This document shows positions 7,730-15,945 of a DNA stretch of 64,000 nt, one piece after another. Source of the stretch: Hwanghaeella grinnelliae (GTDB lineage Bacteria > Pseudomonadota > Alphaproteobacteria > UBA8366 > Aestuariispiraceae); the NCBI RefSeq assembly GCF_004005845.1, contig NZ_SADE01000001.1, forward strand, positions 1,674,001 through 1,738,000, given 5' to 3'. How positions within the stretch are numbered: position 1 is the first letter of the stretch; each line of letters starts with the position of its first letter. A program made the translations under genes and the position numbers. The notes below the pieces were generated by a model. The model worked only from the letters and a program-made list of their open reading frames with translations, did not search any database and was not told the DNA's origin.

Positions 7730-9151
7730 ATGAACATCAATTATCAGGAAAAGATCCCGAACAACGTGGACCTGGCGCATGACCGCCGGCTCCAGCGTGC
7801 CTTGGAACATTGGCAGCCGCACTTCATCGATTGGTGGAAGGATCTTGGGCCCGAAGGGTTCATGAATTCCGACGTCTATCTGCGCACCGCGGTCAGCGTG
7901 GACGCGAAGGGCTGGGCCCAGTTCGGCAAGGTGAAGATGCCCGACTATCGTTGGGGCATTTTCCTGGCCGACCGTGATCCGAACCGGAAGATCGGTTTCG
8001 GCGATAAAATGGGCGAAGCCGCTTGGCAGGAAGTCCCGGGCGAATTCCGCGCGCCGCTGCGGAACCTGATCGTCACCCAGGGCGATACGGAACCGGCCTC
8101 GGTCGAACAGCAGCGCATGCTGGGCCAGACCTGCCCGTCGCTCTACGATCTGCGCAACCTGTTCCAGGTCAATGTGGAAGAGGGTCGTCACCTTTGGGCC
8201 ATGGTCTATCTGCTTCACGCTTATTTCGGCCGCGACGGCCGCGAGGAAGCGGAAGAACTGCTGCACCGTCATTCCGGCGATCCGGACAATCCTCGTATCC
8301 TGGGCACCTTCAACGAGCCTATCGACGATTGGCTGAGCTTCTTTATGTTCACCTATTTCACCGACCGTGACGGCAAGTTCCAGCTTAAGAGCTTGGCGGA
8401 AAGTGCCTTCGATCCGCTGGCGCGGACGTGTCAGTTCATGCTGACCGAAGAAGCGCATCACATGTTCGTCGGAGAAACCGGCATCGGCCGTATCGTGAAG
8501 CGGACGCTGGACCTGATGAAGCAGACCGGCACCGACGATCCGGAAACCATCCGCAAGGCGGGCGGAATCGATCTGCCGCTGCTGCAGCGCTACATCAATT
8601 TCTGGTTCTCAAGCTGCCTCGACCTGTTCGGCTCGGAAAGCTCGTCCAATGCCGCGACCTATTTTGCGAACGGCCTGAAGGGACGCGCTGACGAAATGAA
8701 ATACGAGGACCATGTCTGCATCGACACGGCCTACGATTTGGAAGTGCCGGACGGCATGGGCACACGGATCGACGAGATTCCGACACGCAACGCCATGAAC
8801 GAGATCGTTCGGTCCGCCTATGTCGAGGATTGCAAAATCGGTTTGATCCGCTGGAACCGCCTGATCAAGAAGGCCGGCTACGATGTGGAACTGACCCTGC
8901 CGTCGACGCATTTCCGCCGGAATATCGGTCCCTGGTCCACCGTGAAGACAACGCCGGAAGGCAAGATCATCTCGGAAGAGGAATTCAACGCGAAGGTGGC
9001 GTCCTGGCTGCCGACCGAAGGCGACCGTGCCTATGTGAAGTCGCTGATGGTGCAGGTGACCGAACCGGGCAAGATGGCCGGTTGGATCGCGCCGCCGGAC
9101 CGCGGCATCAACAGCCAAGCGGTCGATTACGAATACGTCAGCATCCACTGA
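7730..9151 (+). CDS. boxB: Benzoyl-CoA 2,3-epoxidase subunit BoxB
   Basis: 473 residues, full length. BoxB is the class I diiron oxygenase subunit that epoxidises benzoyl-CoA at C2-C3 with O2, receiving electrons from the BoxA reductase. The ferritin-like helices carry the metal-ligand motifs VEEGRH (149-154) and TEEAHH (239-244), spaced as in the family. The start follows boxC by 55 bases and the gene ends in a strong terminator. boxA, benzoate-CoA ligase and the aldehyde dehydrogenase boxD are not in the window, so the rest of the pathway must lie elsewhere. Confidence 0.95.
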   Translation: MNINYQEKIPNNVDLAHDRRLQRALEHWQPHFIDWWKDLGPEGFMNSDVYLRTAVSVDAKGWAQFGKVKMPDYRWGIFLADRDPNRKIGFGDKMGEAAWQEVPGEFRAPLRNLIVTQGDTEPASVEQQRMLGQTCPSLYDLRNLFQVNVEEGRHLWAMVYLLHAYFGRDGREEAEELLHRHSGDPDNPRILGTFNEPIDDWLSFFMFTYFTDRDGKFQLKSLAESAFDPLARTCQFMLTEEAHHMFVGETGIGRIVKRTLDLMKQTGTDDPETIRKAGGIDLPLLQRYINFWFSSCLDLFGSESSSNAATYFANGLKGRADEMKYEDHVCIDTAYDLEVPDGMGTRIDEIPTRNAMNEIVRSAYVEDCKIGLIRWNRLIKKAGYDVELTLPSTHFRRNIGPWSTVKTTPEGKIISEEEFNAKVASWLPTEGDRAYVKSLMVQVTEPGKMAGWIAPPDRGINSQAVDYEYVSIH

Positions 9152-9178
9152 TCCTCCAATCAGGCTGATGCATTTACG

Positions 9179-9217
9179 CCGCCGCGTTCCTCAATCGGGA
9201 CGCGGCGGTTTGGTTTT
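9179..9217 (+). terminator. Rho-independent terminator of boxCB
   Basis: Stem CCGCCGCGT (9179-9187) pairs with ACGCGGCGG (9200-9208), followed by TTTGGTTTTT. Confidence 0.85.
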
Positions 9218-9235
9218 TCGGTCCCGGTAAACACG

Positions 9236-9976
9236 TTAACTAACCGTGTGCACGTCTTTCAGGGACATGAAGGTAAAACCGGTCTTTCCAGGGGCCCGAT
9301 AGGCGCCTTTAGCCTTTATCAGCTTCACGGCGACGGCTGACATCTCCCAGCCATCCACCTCGTCGGCCGGCCACATGGGAACCGTCAGTTTGGCGAAACG
9401 GTGCGCCTCTCCAAAATCCCTTACCGCGAACAGGTCCTCGAACGTTCCGGGGATCAAGCTGGTATTCGCCCATGACCAAAGCCATGTGTCAGATGTGGTT
9501 GAAATGGATCCTATGAATTGGGCCGCCGCCCGCACCACGACCGTCCCCGCATTGGAAAACAGTATCGTGCCGTGTCTCTGGTCGTAATCCCAGCGATCGC
9601 TATGACCGATCTTGTATTCTGTCTCCAGGCGTTGCTGCTTGTCTTCAAGCTCGGAAAACGCGTCTGACAGAAAGGGTTCCCATGCCGCTTGCCTCAATTC
9701 CATCAGATAGGCAGCGCTTTTCCCGTGACCGTCCTCGTAGCAGAGATGGCATATCTTCTTGGCGTTCAAGTTTCCCCCTGCTTTTTCGTTCGACGCACCT
9801 TGTTCGGTAAAGCCGGTGTGGCAACTTGCGCACTTGGCGTCCGGCCATGGATTTTCCGCAGAGGGATAGTCGCAGAACCATTCCTGGTTCGGGTCGTCCG
9901 CAAGATGGGGGCAGATAAAGGCTGTATAGGCCTCACCATGAATAGGGCAGTCCAGGGTCTCATTCGGTTTCGACAT
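9236..9976 (-). CDS. DUF6882-like protein with Cys/His-rich N-terminus
   Basis: 246 residues. The C-terminal two thirds carry the DUF6882-type signature (GTILFSN..., AQFIGSISTTSDTWLWSWAN, then VRDFGEAH and WPADEVDGWEMS...), a family of unknown function often linked to stress or immunity-type proteins. The N-terminal 80 residues hold several probable zinc sites: CPIHGEAYTAFICPHL, CASCH and CHLCYEDGHG. No signal peptide. It converges on the boxB terminator and is transcribed away from ribA. The start has a GAGATAGG ribosome site. Family assignment is by remembered motif; role unknown. Confidence 0.6.
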   Translation of the reverse strand: MSKPNETLDCPIHGEAYTAFICPHLADDPNQEWFCDYPSAENPWPDAKCASCHTGFTEQGASNEKAGGNLNAKKICHLCYEDGHGKSAAYLMELRQAAWEPFLSDAFSELEDKQQRLETEYKIGHSDRWDYDQRHGTILFSNAGTVVVRAAAQFIGSISTTSDTWLWSWANTSLIPGTFEDLFAVRDFGEAHRFAKLTVPMWPADEVDGWEMSAVAVKLIKAKGAYRAPGKTGFTFMSLKDVHTVS

Positions 9977-10364
9977 CGCCTATCTCATAGTTGTGTTGTT
10001 ATTATTTGATGCTTCCAAAGATAGATAAAAGCACAGAGTCGCACCGTCCTGGGCCTAACTACTTGGACCTAAGTAATTGCCAATCCGGGAAGCGCTTCCT
10101 ACATGTAATTCCATCGGGTGGGGTGTATCTCACCATACCGTGATCCTGTATGGCACCCGCTGCGTAATACTATGCAAGTATAGCGAAGACTGACTTTCGC
10201 GGGTATCTTGACCAATCAAGCCCTTAACACGCCGTTGAAGAGGGTAAAACTGTCGTCAACGGGGTTTGCCAGCCCTAGGTAAATGCGATAAGCAGCGGTC
10301 CTTCGCGGTATGGGGGCTGCCGCTAGGATATTGTTTTCGAAAACGAATGGTGCGCCCAGACCCA
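9977..10364. other. 388-base intergenic region upstream of ribA
   Basis: Contains the promoters of two divergent genes. A perfect 12-base palindrome GGAAGCGCTTCC lies at 10088-10099 and an inverted repeat ATACT-N5-AGTAT at 10167-10181. No FMN-riboswitch core was recognised before ribA, and no convincing small gene. Confidence 0.4.
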
Positions 10365-11576
10365 ATGACACAGCCTCCGAAACTCATCAACGGGGACCGA
10401 ACCGCCGCCGCAGTAGACCGGGCGCGCAGCGAACTGCGCCATGGACGCGCCGTCTTACTTCGCGATGGCGACCGGGCTTTGCTCATCGGTGGGTTGGAAG
10501 CCCTGGAAGAGACGGTCTGCAGTGCTATCAAAGCACAGGCCTGTGGCCGTTTCGTGCTGCTGCTGAACTGGCGTCGGGCGGAAGTCCTGGGGGCGACCGC
10601 AAAGGACGGCGCGCTGGTATCGCTGACACTCCAGGCACCCGATGACAGTCTGGCGAACGCCCAGGAACTGGCTTATGGCGCCAGAGCCAAGGAATTGACC
10701 CTTCCGGCATTGGAAATCATCGACGGCGACGGACTGACGGATGCCGCCATGGTTCTGGCGCGTCTTGCGCAATTGGCGCCCGCCTTGATGATCGCGGAAG
10801 TCAGCGGCACGACGACTGCCGATCTTGAAGCCAGCCTGTCGACAGGCGACGTGTTGACCGTCGACGCGGGCGATGTACTGCGTGCCGACGGACAGGCCCC
10901 GCGCATCAAACGCGTCAGTGCGGCGCGCGTGCCCCTGGTCGAGGGGACAGAAACACAATTCATCGCCTTCCGTGGCCCGATGCCGTCCGACGAACAGGTC
11001 GCGGTCGTCATTGGCAATCCGGATATGTCCAAACCAGTCCCCATGCGGGTTCATTCCTCCTGTCTGACAGGCGATGTCTTCGGCAGCCTGCGCTGTGACT
11101 GCGGCGAACAGTTGGAAGCCACCATCCGGAAACTCACGGCCATGGGCGGCGGGATCGTTCTGTATCTGGCGCAGGAAGGCCGGGGCATCGGCCTCACCAA
11201 CAAGCTGCGCGCTTATGGACTGCAGGATTCCGGTGTCGATACTTACGACGCCAACGCCCATTTGGGGTTTGAACCCGATGAACGCCGGTTCGATATCGCT
11301 GGCGCGATGCTGGCCGATTTGGGGGTTAAATCCGTCCGCTTGTTGACCAACAATCCGCGCAAGGTCGATTCCCTGCGCGCCGAAGGGATCGACGTCGTCG
11401 ACCGCGTCCCGCTGACCGGTGGTTTGACGCGATTCAACGCCCAGTATCTCCGCACGAAAGTGGAGAAGGGCGGTCACTTCGGCGAAGCCGCCTATTCACG
11501 CGGTTTGGATGAGCAGGGCGAGACGAATGATGACGCTAAGATCGCGCCTTTTCCCGTGGGCAAGGTCGGTTTCTAG
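10365..11576 (+). CDS. ribA: GTP cyclohydrolase II with degenerate RibB-like N-domain
   Basis: 403 residues from the ATG at 10365; an ATG at 10347 would add six residues and neither has a good ribosome site. The C-terminal half is a complete GTP cyclohydrolase II, the first step of riboflavin synthesis: zinc Cys in HSSCLTGD and LRCDCG (about 233, 244, 246), QEGRGIGL (270-277) and TNNPRK (328-333). The N-terminal about 165 residues have the length and position of the DHBP synthase (RibB) domain but lack the EDRENEGD-type acidic substrate motif, a variant common in alphaproteobacterial RibA. It therefore probably performs only the cyclohydrolase reaction. Confidence 0.9.
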   Translation: MTQPPKLINGDRTAAAVDRARSELRHGRAVLLRDGDRALLIGGLEALEETVCSAIKAQACGRFVLLLNWRRAEVLGATAKDGALVSLTLQAPDDSLANAQELAYGARAKELTLPALEIIDGDGLTDAAMVLARLAQLAPALMIAEVSGTTTADLEASLSTGDVLTVDAGDVLRADGQAPRIKRVSAARVPLVEGTETQFIAFRGPMPSDEQVAVVIGNPDMSKPVPMRVHSSCLTGDVFGSLRCDCGEQLEATIRKLTAMGGGIVLYLAQEGRGIGLTNKLRAYGLQDSGVDTYDANAHLGFEPDERRFDIAGAMLADLGVKSVRLLTNNPRKVDSLRAEGIDVVDRVPLTGGLTRFNAQYLRTKVEKGGHFGEAAYSRGLDEQGETNDDAKIAPFPVGKVGF

Positions 11577-11626
11577 CGAACGGTCACGACCCCGACGTCC
11601 CCTCCACAACAACCCAGGAGAGTGTG

Positions 11627-12217
11627 ATGCGTAAGTTTCTTGCGACGATGGCGGTTCTCGCGATCCCGGCCATGGGTGTATCAAGCGCCGCCCATGCGGA
11701 ACCCCATGAATACGAGCTGGACCCGGCCCATACCTCAATTGGATTCCTGGTCGGCCATGTGGGCTATGACAAGGTGCTGGGCATGTTCCTGGAATCCAGC
11801 GGCTCCTTCACCTACGATGAGGAGACGCAGACGCTTTCCGACGTGAAGATCACCATCGAGTCCGAGAGCGTCTTCACCAATCATGAAAAGCGCGACCAAC
11901 ACCTGCGTAGCCCCGATTTCCTGAATGCGCGCGAATTTCCGGAAATGACCTTCACCGTGACCAAGGCGGAGAAGATTTCCGACACGGCGGGCAAGGTCTA
12001 TGGCGAGTTGGAACTGATCGGCCTGAAAAAGCCGATTGTTTTGGACGTCACGCTCAACAAAGCCGCCGAATATCCGTTCAACGATAGCTACGCCATCGGC
12101 ATCTCTGCGCGCGGCAGTTTCAAGCGCAGTGAATACGGCATGATGTATGGCGTCGATAACGGCTGGGTTGGGGATGACGTCGAACTGATCATCGAGTTCG
12201 AGGCGGTCCGCCAGTAA
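11627..12217 (+). CDS. YceI-family periplasmic protein
   Basis: 196 residues from the ATG at 11627, preceded by AGGAG at 6 bases. Signal peptide 1-24 (ends AHA-EP). The rest is the YceI lipocalin-like barrel: YELDPAHTSIGFLVGHVGYDKVLGMF, ESVFTNHEKRDQHLRSPDFLNAREFPEMTF, GELELIGLKKPIVLDV and KRSEYGM. Family members bind polyprenoid or amphiphilic molecules in the periplasm. Located 50 bases after ribA, probably in its own unit; converges on the IclR gene. Confidence 0.9.
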   Translation: MRKFLATMAVLAIPAMGVSSAAHAEPHEYELDPAHTSIGFLVGHVGYDKVLGMFLESSGSFTYDEETQTLSDVKITIESESVFTNHEKRDQHLRSPDFLNAREFPEMTFTVTKAEKISDTAGKVYGELELIGLKKPIVLDVTLNKAAEYPFNDSYAIGISARGSFKRSEYGMMYGVDNGWVGDDVELIIEFEAVRQ

Positions 12218-12232
12218 AGAGGTTGAACGCTT

Positions 12233-12278
12233 CTAGGACGACAGGCCAACGGTAGGGCCTGTGGCCGTCATCGTCTAG
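12233..12278. terminator. Probable bidirectional terminator hairpin
   Basis: Nested inverted repeats between convergent genes: CTAGGACGA pairs with TCGTCTAG, and inner CAGGCC (12242-12247) with GGCCTG (12256-12261). No long T tract, and it overlaps the stop of the IclR gene. Confidence 0.4.
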
Positions 12279-13042
12279 CCTCGACCGATGTATCCAAGGC
12301 GCTTGGATATCCCCGTCACCGCCTCCTTTAGCGGGGGCGTGTAACGTCGGGCGTCTTCCAGACGAAACAACGGGACTGAAACGCTGACGCTGGCCACCGG
12401 ATTGTCGGTACTGTCGCAGATCGCGGCCCCGAAACAGACAATCCCGATTTCGTTTTCCTGGTCGTCCCGCACAAAACCCTGATCCGCGGCGTGCCGTACG
12501 ATCGCGCGAAGGTCCTCGCGGTCCGTCGTGGTGAACTCGGTCAGCGCGGGCATCTCTATTCGATCGATCAATGCGTCCGCTTGCTGCGCCGGCATTGCGC
12601 TTAGAAACGCTTTGCCGACAGAGGTGGAGTGGAAGTTGATCCGTGTCCCGATCGTCGATGTCATCCGCACCGCCTCCCGGCTTTCCATTTTGTCGATATA
12701 AACCAGTTCGTCGCCACTGCGGATCGCCAGATGTACGGTTTCGCCGGTCTCATTCCTTAAGCGCGTCAAATAGGGTTCGGCTTCCCTGCGAACGTCGTTC
12801 TGCGCCAGGGCCGTACGTGCCAAGCTGATGACGCGTCCCCCAATGCGATAGCGGTTTTCAGCAGTGGCTTCGATCAGTCCCTCCGCTTCCAGGGACGCGA
12901 TGATTCTGTACAGGGTAGGGCGGGTCAGGCCGCATTGTTTCACCAGGGTGGCCCGGCTCACGGCCTCTGCCGCGTCCGCGATTGTTTGCAGCACGCCAAT
13001 GCTGCGCGCAAAGCTCTGGGCTCCCTGAACCGATGTCGACAT
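12275..13042 (-). CDS. IclR-family transcriptional regulator
   Basis: 255 residues. An N-terminal winged helix-turn-helix (SFARSIGVLQTIADA...TLVKQCGLTRPTLYRIIASLEAEGLIE) is followed by the IclR effector domain (YLTRLRNETGETVHLAIRSGDELVYIDKMES, HSTSVGKAFLSAMP, IGIVCFGAAICD). IclR proteins regulate catabolic operons in response to an aromatic or hydroxy-acid ligand. Divergent from the SDR/cupin/SDR operon, with an inverted repeat in the shared region. Confidence 0.9.
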   Translation of the reverse strand: MSTSVQGAQSFARSIGVLQTIADAAEAVSRATLVKQCGLTRPTLYRIIASLEAEGLIEATAENRYRIGGRVISLARTALAQNDVRREAEPYLTRLRNETGETVHLAIRSGDELVYIDKMESREAVRMTSTIGTRINFHSTSVGKAFLSAMPAQQADALIDRIEMPALTEFTTTDREDLRAIVRHAADQGFVRDDQENEIGIVCFGAAICDSTDNPVASVSVSVPLFRLEDARRYTPPLKEAVTGISKRLGYIGRG

Positions 13043-13070
13043 CGACCCGTTACTCCCTCAGTGGCGGCAA

Positions 13071-13097
13071 TTGACAGGTTGTGCATGGCTGTATAGC
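13071..13097 (+). promoter_or_regulatory. Candidate promoter of the SDR/cupin/SDR operon
   Basis: Perfect TTGACA (13071-13076) followed after 15 bases by TATAGC (13092-13097). The spacer is short. The operator repeat begins 10 bases later, where the transcription start should be. Confidence 0.5.
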
Positions 13098-13106
13098 GTT
13101 CATAAA

Positions 13107-13131
13107 ATGGACATTAGTCCATATTATGGAC
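13107..13131. promoter_or_regulatory. IclR-type operator (ATGGAC half-sites)
   Basis: ATGGAC-ATTA-GTCCAT is an inverted repeat at 13107-13122, and a third ATGGAC half-site follows at 13126-13131, 19 bases from the first. It lies just past the -10 and is suited to repression by the divergent IclR protein. Confidence 0.65.
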
Positions 13132-13156
13132 AAATTCAAGAAGAGAAAGTGCCCTG

Positions 13157-13861
13157 ATGGTTTCCACATCTTCTCCAACCGTTTTGGTCACAGGGGCGAC
13201 AAGCGGTATTGGCCAGGCAATAGCCCGCGGTTTTGCAGCGGCCGGACACAGGGTTTTCGCCGTTGGCGTCGGCACGATACCGGAAGCCGAGGAAAACCTG
13301 ACCTATGGGATGCTGGACGTGCAGGACAGCGACGCGGTGAACGCGCTGGTGGCGCCGCTTGGCGCGCTTACGGTCGTCATCAACGGAGCAGGAATCATCC
13401 GGCGCGAAGCCGAACACGATCCGGCGGTTTTCCAGCAGGTCATCGACATCAATTTGAACGGTACGATGCGGGTTTGCGCCGCCGCCCGCCCGGCCCTGGC
13501 CGCAAACAAAGGGTCGATCATCAATATCGCTTCGATGCTCAGCTATTTCGGCGGCGGGCTCGTGCCCGGATACGCGGCGTCGAAGGGCGGCATCGCCCAG
13601 TTGACGAAATCACTGGCCATTGCCTATGCGCCGGATGGAATTCGGGTCAATGCCTTGGCGCCGGGGTGGATTGCGACGCCCTTGACCGAAGGTTTGCGCA
13701 ACGATCCCGCACGCTCGAACGCCATCCTCGGACGCACGCCCATGGCCCGTTGGGGAACGCCAGAGGATTTGGTCGGCCCGGCGCGTTTCCTTGCCAGTCC
13801 TGAAGCCGGATTCGTTACCGGAAGCATTCTGAATGTCGATGGCGGTTACGCCGCAATGTGA
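13157..13861 (+). CDS. Short-chain dehydrogenase/reductase
   Basis: 234 residues, classical SDR. TGATSGIG (12-19) binds NAD(P); NGAG (about 75-78), the catalytic Ser in NIASM, and YAASK with the Tyr-Lys pair (about 140-144) are all present; PGW...TPL and a C-terminal GSILNVDGGY follow. First gene of the IclR-linked operon; the cupin gene starts 17 bases after its stop. Substrate unknown; with a hydroxyacetophenone-dioxygenase-like neighbour, an alcohol/ketone step on an aryl side chain is plausible. Confidence 0.85.
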   Translation: MVSTSSPTVLVTGATSGIGQAIARGFAAAGHRVFAVGVGTIPEAEENLTYGMLDVQDSDAVNALVAPLGALTVVINGAGIIRREAEHDPAVFQQVIDINLNGTMRVCAAARPALAANKGSIINIASMLSYFGGGLVPGYAASKGGIAQLTKSLAIAYAPDGIRVNALAPGWIATPLTEGLRNDPARSNAILGRTPMARWGTPEDLVGPARFLASPEAGFVTGSILNVDGGYAAM

Positions 13862-13878
13862 AGGAAAAGGATAGTCTG

Positions 13879-14409
13879 ATGCCAGTTGTCGAAGTCGACG
13901 AAAATCCCCGTATTCCCTATCAACTGCCAATGCCACCCGATGCATTGCCTGAAATCGTGGTGCCGGATGCCGTGTCCGCCAACGATGATCGCATGTGGGT
14001 ACGGCAGGCGGAGCATGTGTTCTTTCGCCCGCTCTGCTTGAACGTCTCGCAGGGATATTGGATGAATCTGCTGAAGGTCACCAAATCCGGCGTGCTGTCG
14101 CGGCACCGGCACCCGAACGCGGTGCATGGTTTCGTGTTGAAGGGACATTGGCACTATCTGGAACACGATTGGGTCGCTGAAGAAGGGGGCTATGTCTATG
14201 AGCCGCCCGGCGAGACGCATACGCTTGTGGTGCCCGACGATGTGGATGAGATGATCACCTATTTTCAGGTCAACGGCGTGATGTACTATGTGGATCCCCA
14301 CGGTAAACATCTGGGCTACGAGGACGTCTTCACCAAGATCGACATGTGTCGCGCGCATTTCGAGAAAGTCGGCCTAGGCGCCGACTATGTGAACCAGTTC
14401 ATTCGTTAA
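13879..14409 (+). CDS. Cupin, 2,4'-dihydroxyacetophenone dioxygenase-like
   Basis: 176 residues from the ATG at 13879, behind an AAGGAAAAGGA ribosome site. Resembles the 2,4'-dihydroxyacetophenone dioxygenase (DAD) family: FRPLCLNVSQGYWMNLLKVTKSGVLSRHRHP, with metal-binding HRH (about 75-77), then VLKGHWHYLEHDW, YEPPGETHTL and YVDPHGKHLGYEDV. DAD is an Fe-dependent cupin that cleaves the side chain of 2,4'-dihydroxyacetophenone to 4-hydroxybenzoate and formate. The family is broader than the characterised enzyme, so the substrate here is inferred. Confidence 0.75.
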   Translation: MPVVEVDENPRIPYQLPMPPDALPEIVVPDAVSANDDRMWVRQAEHVFFRPLCLNVSQGYWMNLLKVTKSGVLSRHRHPNAVHGFVLKGHWHYLEHDWVAEEGGYVYEPPGETHTLVVPDDVDEMITYFQVNGVMYYVDPHGKHLGYEDVFTKIDMCRAHFEKVGLGADYVNQFIR

Positions 14410-14509
14410 CCCGGTCTGACCAGTGGTTTGATAGAGACAACCGGAGGGGTCCCTAGCGGGGCAGTCCAATCGACTAACCTCCAGCATCCAACAACGTAAG
14501 GAGTTCTAA

Positions 14510-15217
14510 ATGAACGTATCCGGGAAGAAAGCCGTCGTCTTCGGCGGCACATCGGGCATTGGCCTGGCAACGACGAAGATGCTCGCCGAAGGCGGCGCAA
14601 CGGTCGTGGCAATCAGCCGCAACCCCGACAAAGCGGGACCCATGCCCGACAATGTCACGACCCTATCCTGCGATGTTATGGATCAAGCGGCTGTCGAAGC
14701 GCTGCTGAACGATCTTGCCCCGTTCGATATTCTTGTCAGTGCGGCGACCGGTGGCAGCCGCGCCATAGGGCCGTTTCTTGAGATGAGCATGGACGGCTAC
14801 AAGGCATCCTTCGACAAGTTATGGGGATATGCCAACGTTGTCAGATATGGTGCCAAGCATGTCACGGATGGCGGGTCCATCACCCTTGTTTCCGGTGCGC
14901 CTGCGCGTAATTGCCGACCGGGACAGATCGCTCTTTCGTCCGTCGGTGGCGCGGTCGAAGCCATGGTGCGCGCAATGGCCCGCGAATTGGCGCCGCGGAT
15001 CCGCATCAACGTCGTTTCTCCGGGCACGATCGATACGCCGATGGTTGCCGCGCAGGGCGCCGAACGCGAAGAGCTCTATAAGAACCTTACCAAAAACAAT
15101 CTGATCCCCCGCGCCGGGACCGCCGATGAGGTGGCCGAGGGAATCATGTTCGCGATCACAAATGATTTCGTGACCGGCACTACGGTGGATGTCGACGGCG
15201 GATGGCTTCTTGGCTGA
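14510..15217 (+). CDS. Divergent SDR-family protein without YxxxK
   Basis: 235 residues, with AAGGAG seven bases before the ATG. The Rossmann nucleotide motif GGTSGIG (12-18), NVVSPGTIDTPM and a C-terminal VDVDGGW identify an SDR. At the catalytic position the sequence reads RPGQIALSSVGGAVEAM, so neither Tyr nor Lys of YxxxK is present. SDRs of this PGQ-AL--VGGAVEA type recur in proteobacteria, so this is probably a subfamily trait; either the chemistry differs or it is non-catalytic. Third gene of the IclR-linked operon, 100 bases after the cupin. Confidence 0.8.
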   Translation: MNVSGKKAVVFGGTSGIGLATTKMLAEGGATVVAISRNPDKAGPMPDNVTTLSCDVMDQAAVEALLNDLAPFDILVSAATGGSRAIGPFLEMSMDGYKASFDKLWGYANVVRYGAKHVTDGGSITLVSGAPARNCRPGQIALSSVGGAVEAMVRAMARELAPRIRINVVSPGTIDTPMVAAQGAEREELYKNLTKNNLIPRAGTADEVAEGIMFAITNDFVTGTTVDVDGGWLLG

Positions 15218-15222
15218 TTGAA

Positions 15223-15276
15223 GTCTTTCGTTCAAGGGGCAAGGCGCGGACGTCGTCCGGTCCCTTGAGCGAAGAC
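15223..15276 (+). terminator. Long inverted repeat after the SDR/cupin/SDR operon
   Basis: GTCTTTCGTTCAAGGG (15223-15238) pairs almost fully with CCCTTGAGCGAAGAC (15262-15276), with CGGAC/GTCCG nested inside. No T tract, so it may act as a transcript-end stabiliser or imperfect terminator. Confidence 0.5.
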
Positions 15277-15327
15277 TACGAGGAATGACAGCGGGGCCGA
15301 ATACGAGCCGGTTGGGTCTATACTGGT

Positions 15328-15945
15328 CTATGTTGGGCCGGTGCCGGGCAACTGGCGGTCCGCCCATTCCCGGCGCGTAATTCGGAAACCGGGAAGGGTG
15401 GTCTGGAAGGCTCTTGTCGGGCCGGCAGAGCCCAAGCCGCATTTCTGAAGCACACGGGCCGAAGCGGTGTTCTCCGGGTCGACGACAGCAACGATTTCGT
15501 CCAGGGGCGATTGTTCGAACGCAAAACGGATCAACCGGCTTGCCGCTTCAGTTGCGTAGCCTTGGCCCCAGGCGGACTTCTTGAGGTGGTAACCGATCTC
15601 GATTTCCCTATCGGGTAGACCGGACCCGTCTATCAGATGCCACTCGGTATCTGGTTCTTCGACGGCCATTGGCAACAAGAAAACAGTACCGAATTTCTCT
15701 CCCGTCTCACGGCCGACCAGGGCCCAGATGCCAATGCAGCCCTCGGCACACCGGCGCGTCAGATCATGCATCAGCGCGGGAATCCGCTCGGGCTTTTCAA
15801 CCGGCCCGACAAACTGCATCACGTCGGGATCGGTGCCGATTTCCACACAAAGGTCGCGATCGTCGTGGGTTAAAGGGCGCAACAACAGCCGCTCTGTGTC
15901 CAACTCCAGGATCACCGATCCGCCTTTGTCTTCGCTGCCGTTCAA
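15328..15945 (-). CDS. GNAT-family N-acetyltransferase (RimJ/RimL-like)
   Basis: 205 residues from a TTG at 15945, which overlaps the stop of the upstream membrane-protein gene (TTGA); a GTG at 15915 beginning at LELDTERLLLRPL is an alternative. GNAT features: TERLLLRPLTHDDRD start, IGYHLKKSAWGQGYATEAASRLIRFAF with the acetyl-CoA loop (QGYATEA), and VDPENTASARVLQKCGL. Such enzymes acetylate N-termini or small amines. Last gene of a minus-strand operon with the membrane protein and CDP-alcohol phosphotransferase. Confidence 0.8.
   Translation of the reverse strand: MNGSEDKGGSVILELDTERLLLRPLTHDDRDLCVEIGTDPDVMQFVGPVEKPERIPALMHDLTRRCAEGCIGIWALVGRETGEKFGTVFLLPMAVEEPDTEWHLIDGSGLPDREIEIGYHLKKSAWGQGYATEAASRLIRFAFEQSPLDEIVAVVDPENTASARVLQKCGLGSAGPTRAFQTTLPGFRITRREWADRQLPGTGPT

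Noticed and set aside
10100-10364. Possible FMN riboswitch before ribA
   Set aside because: The conserved RFN core sequence was not found in the leader.
10455-11477. Minus-strand 340-codon open frame
   Set aside because: Antisense of ribA, which has full catalytic motifs.
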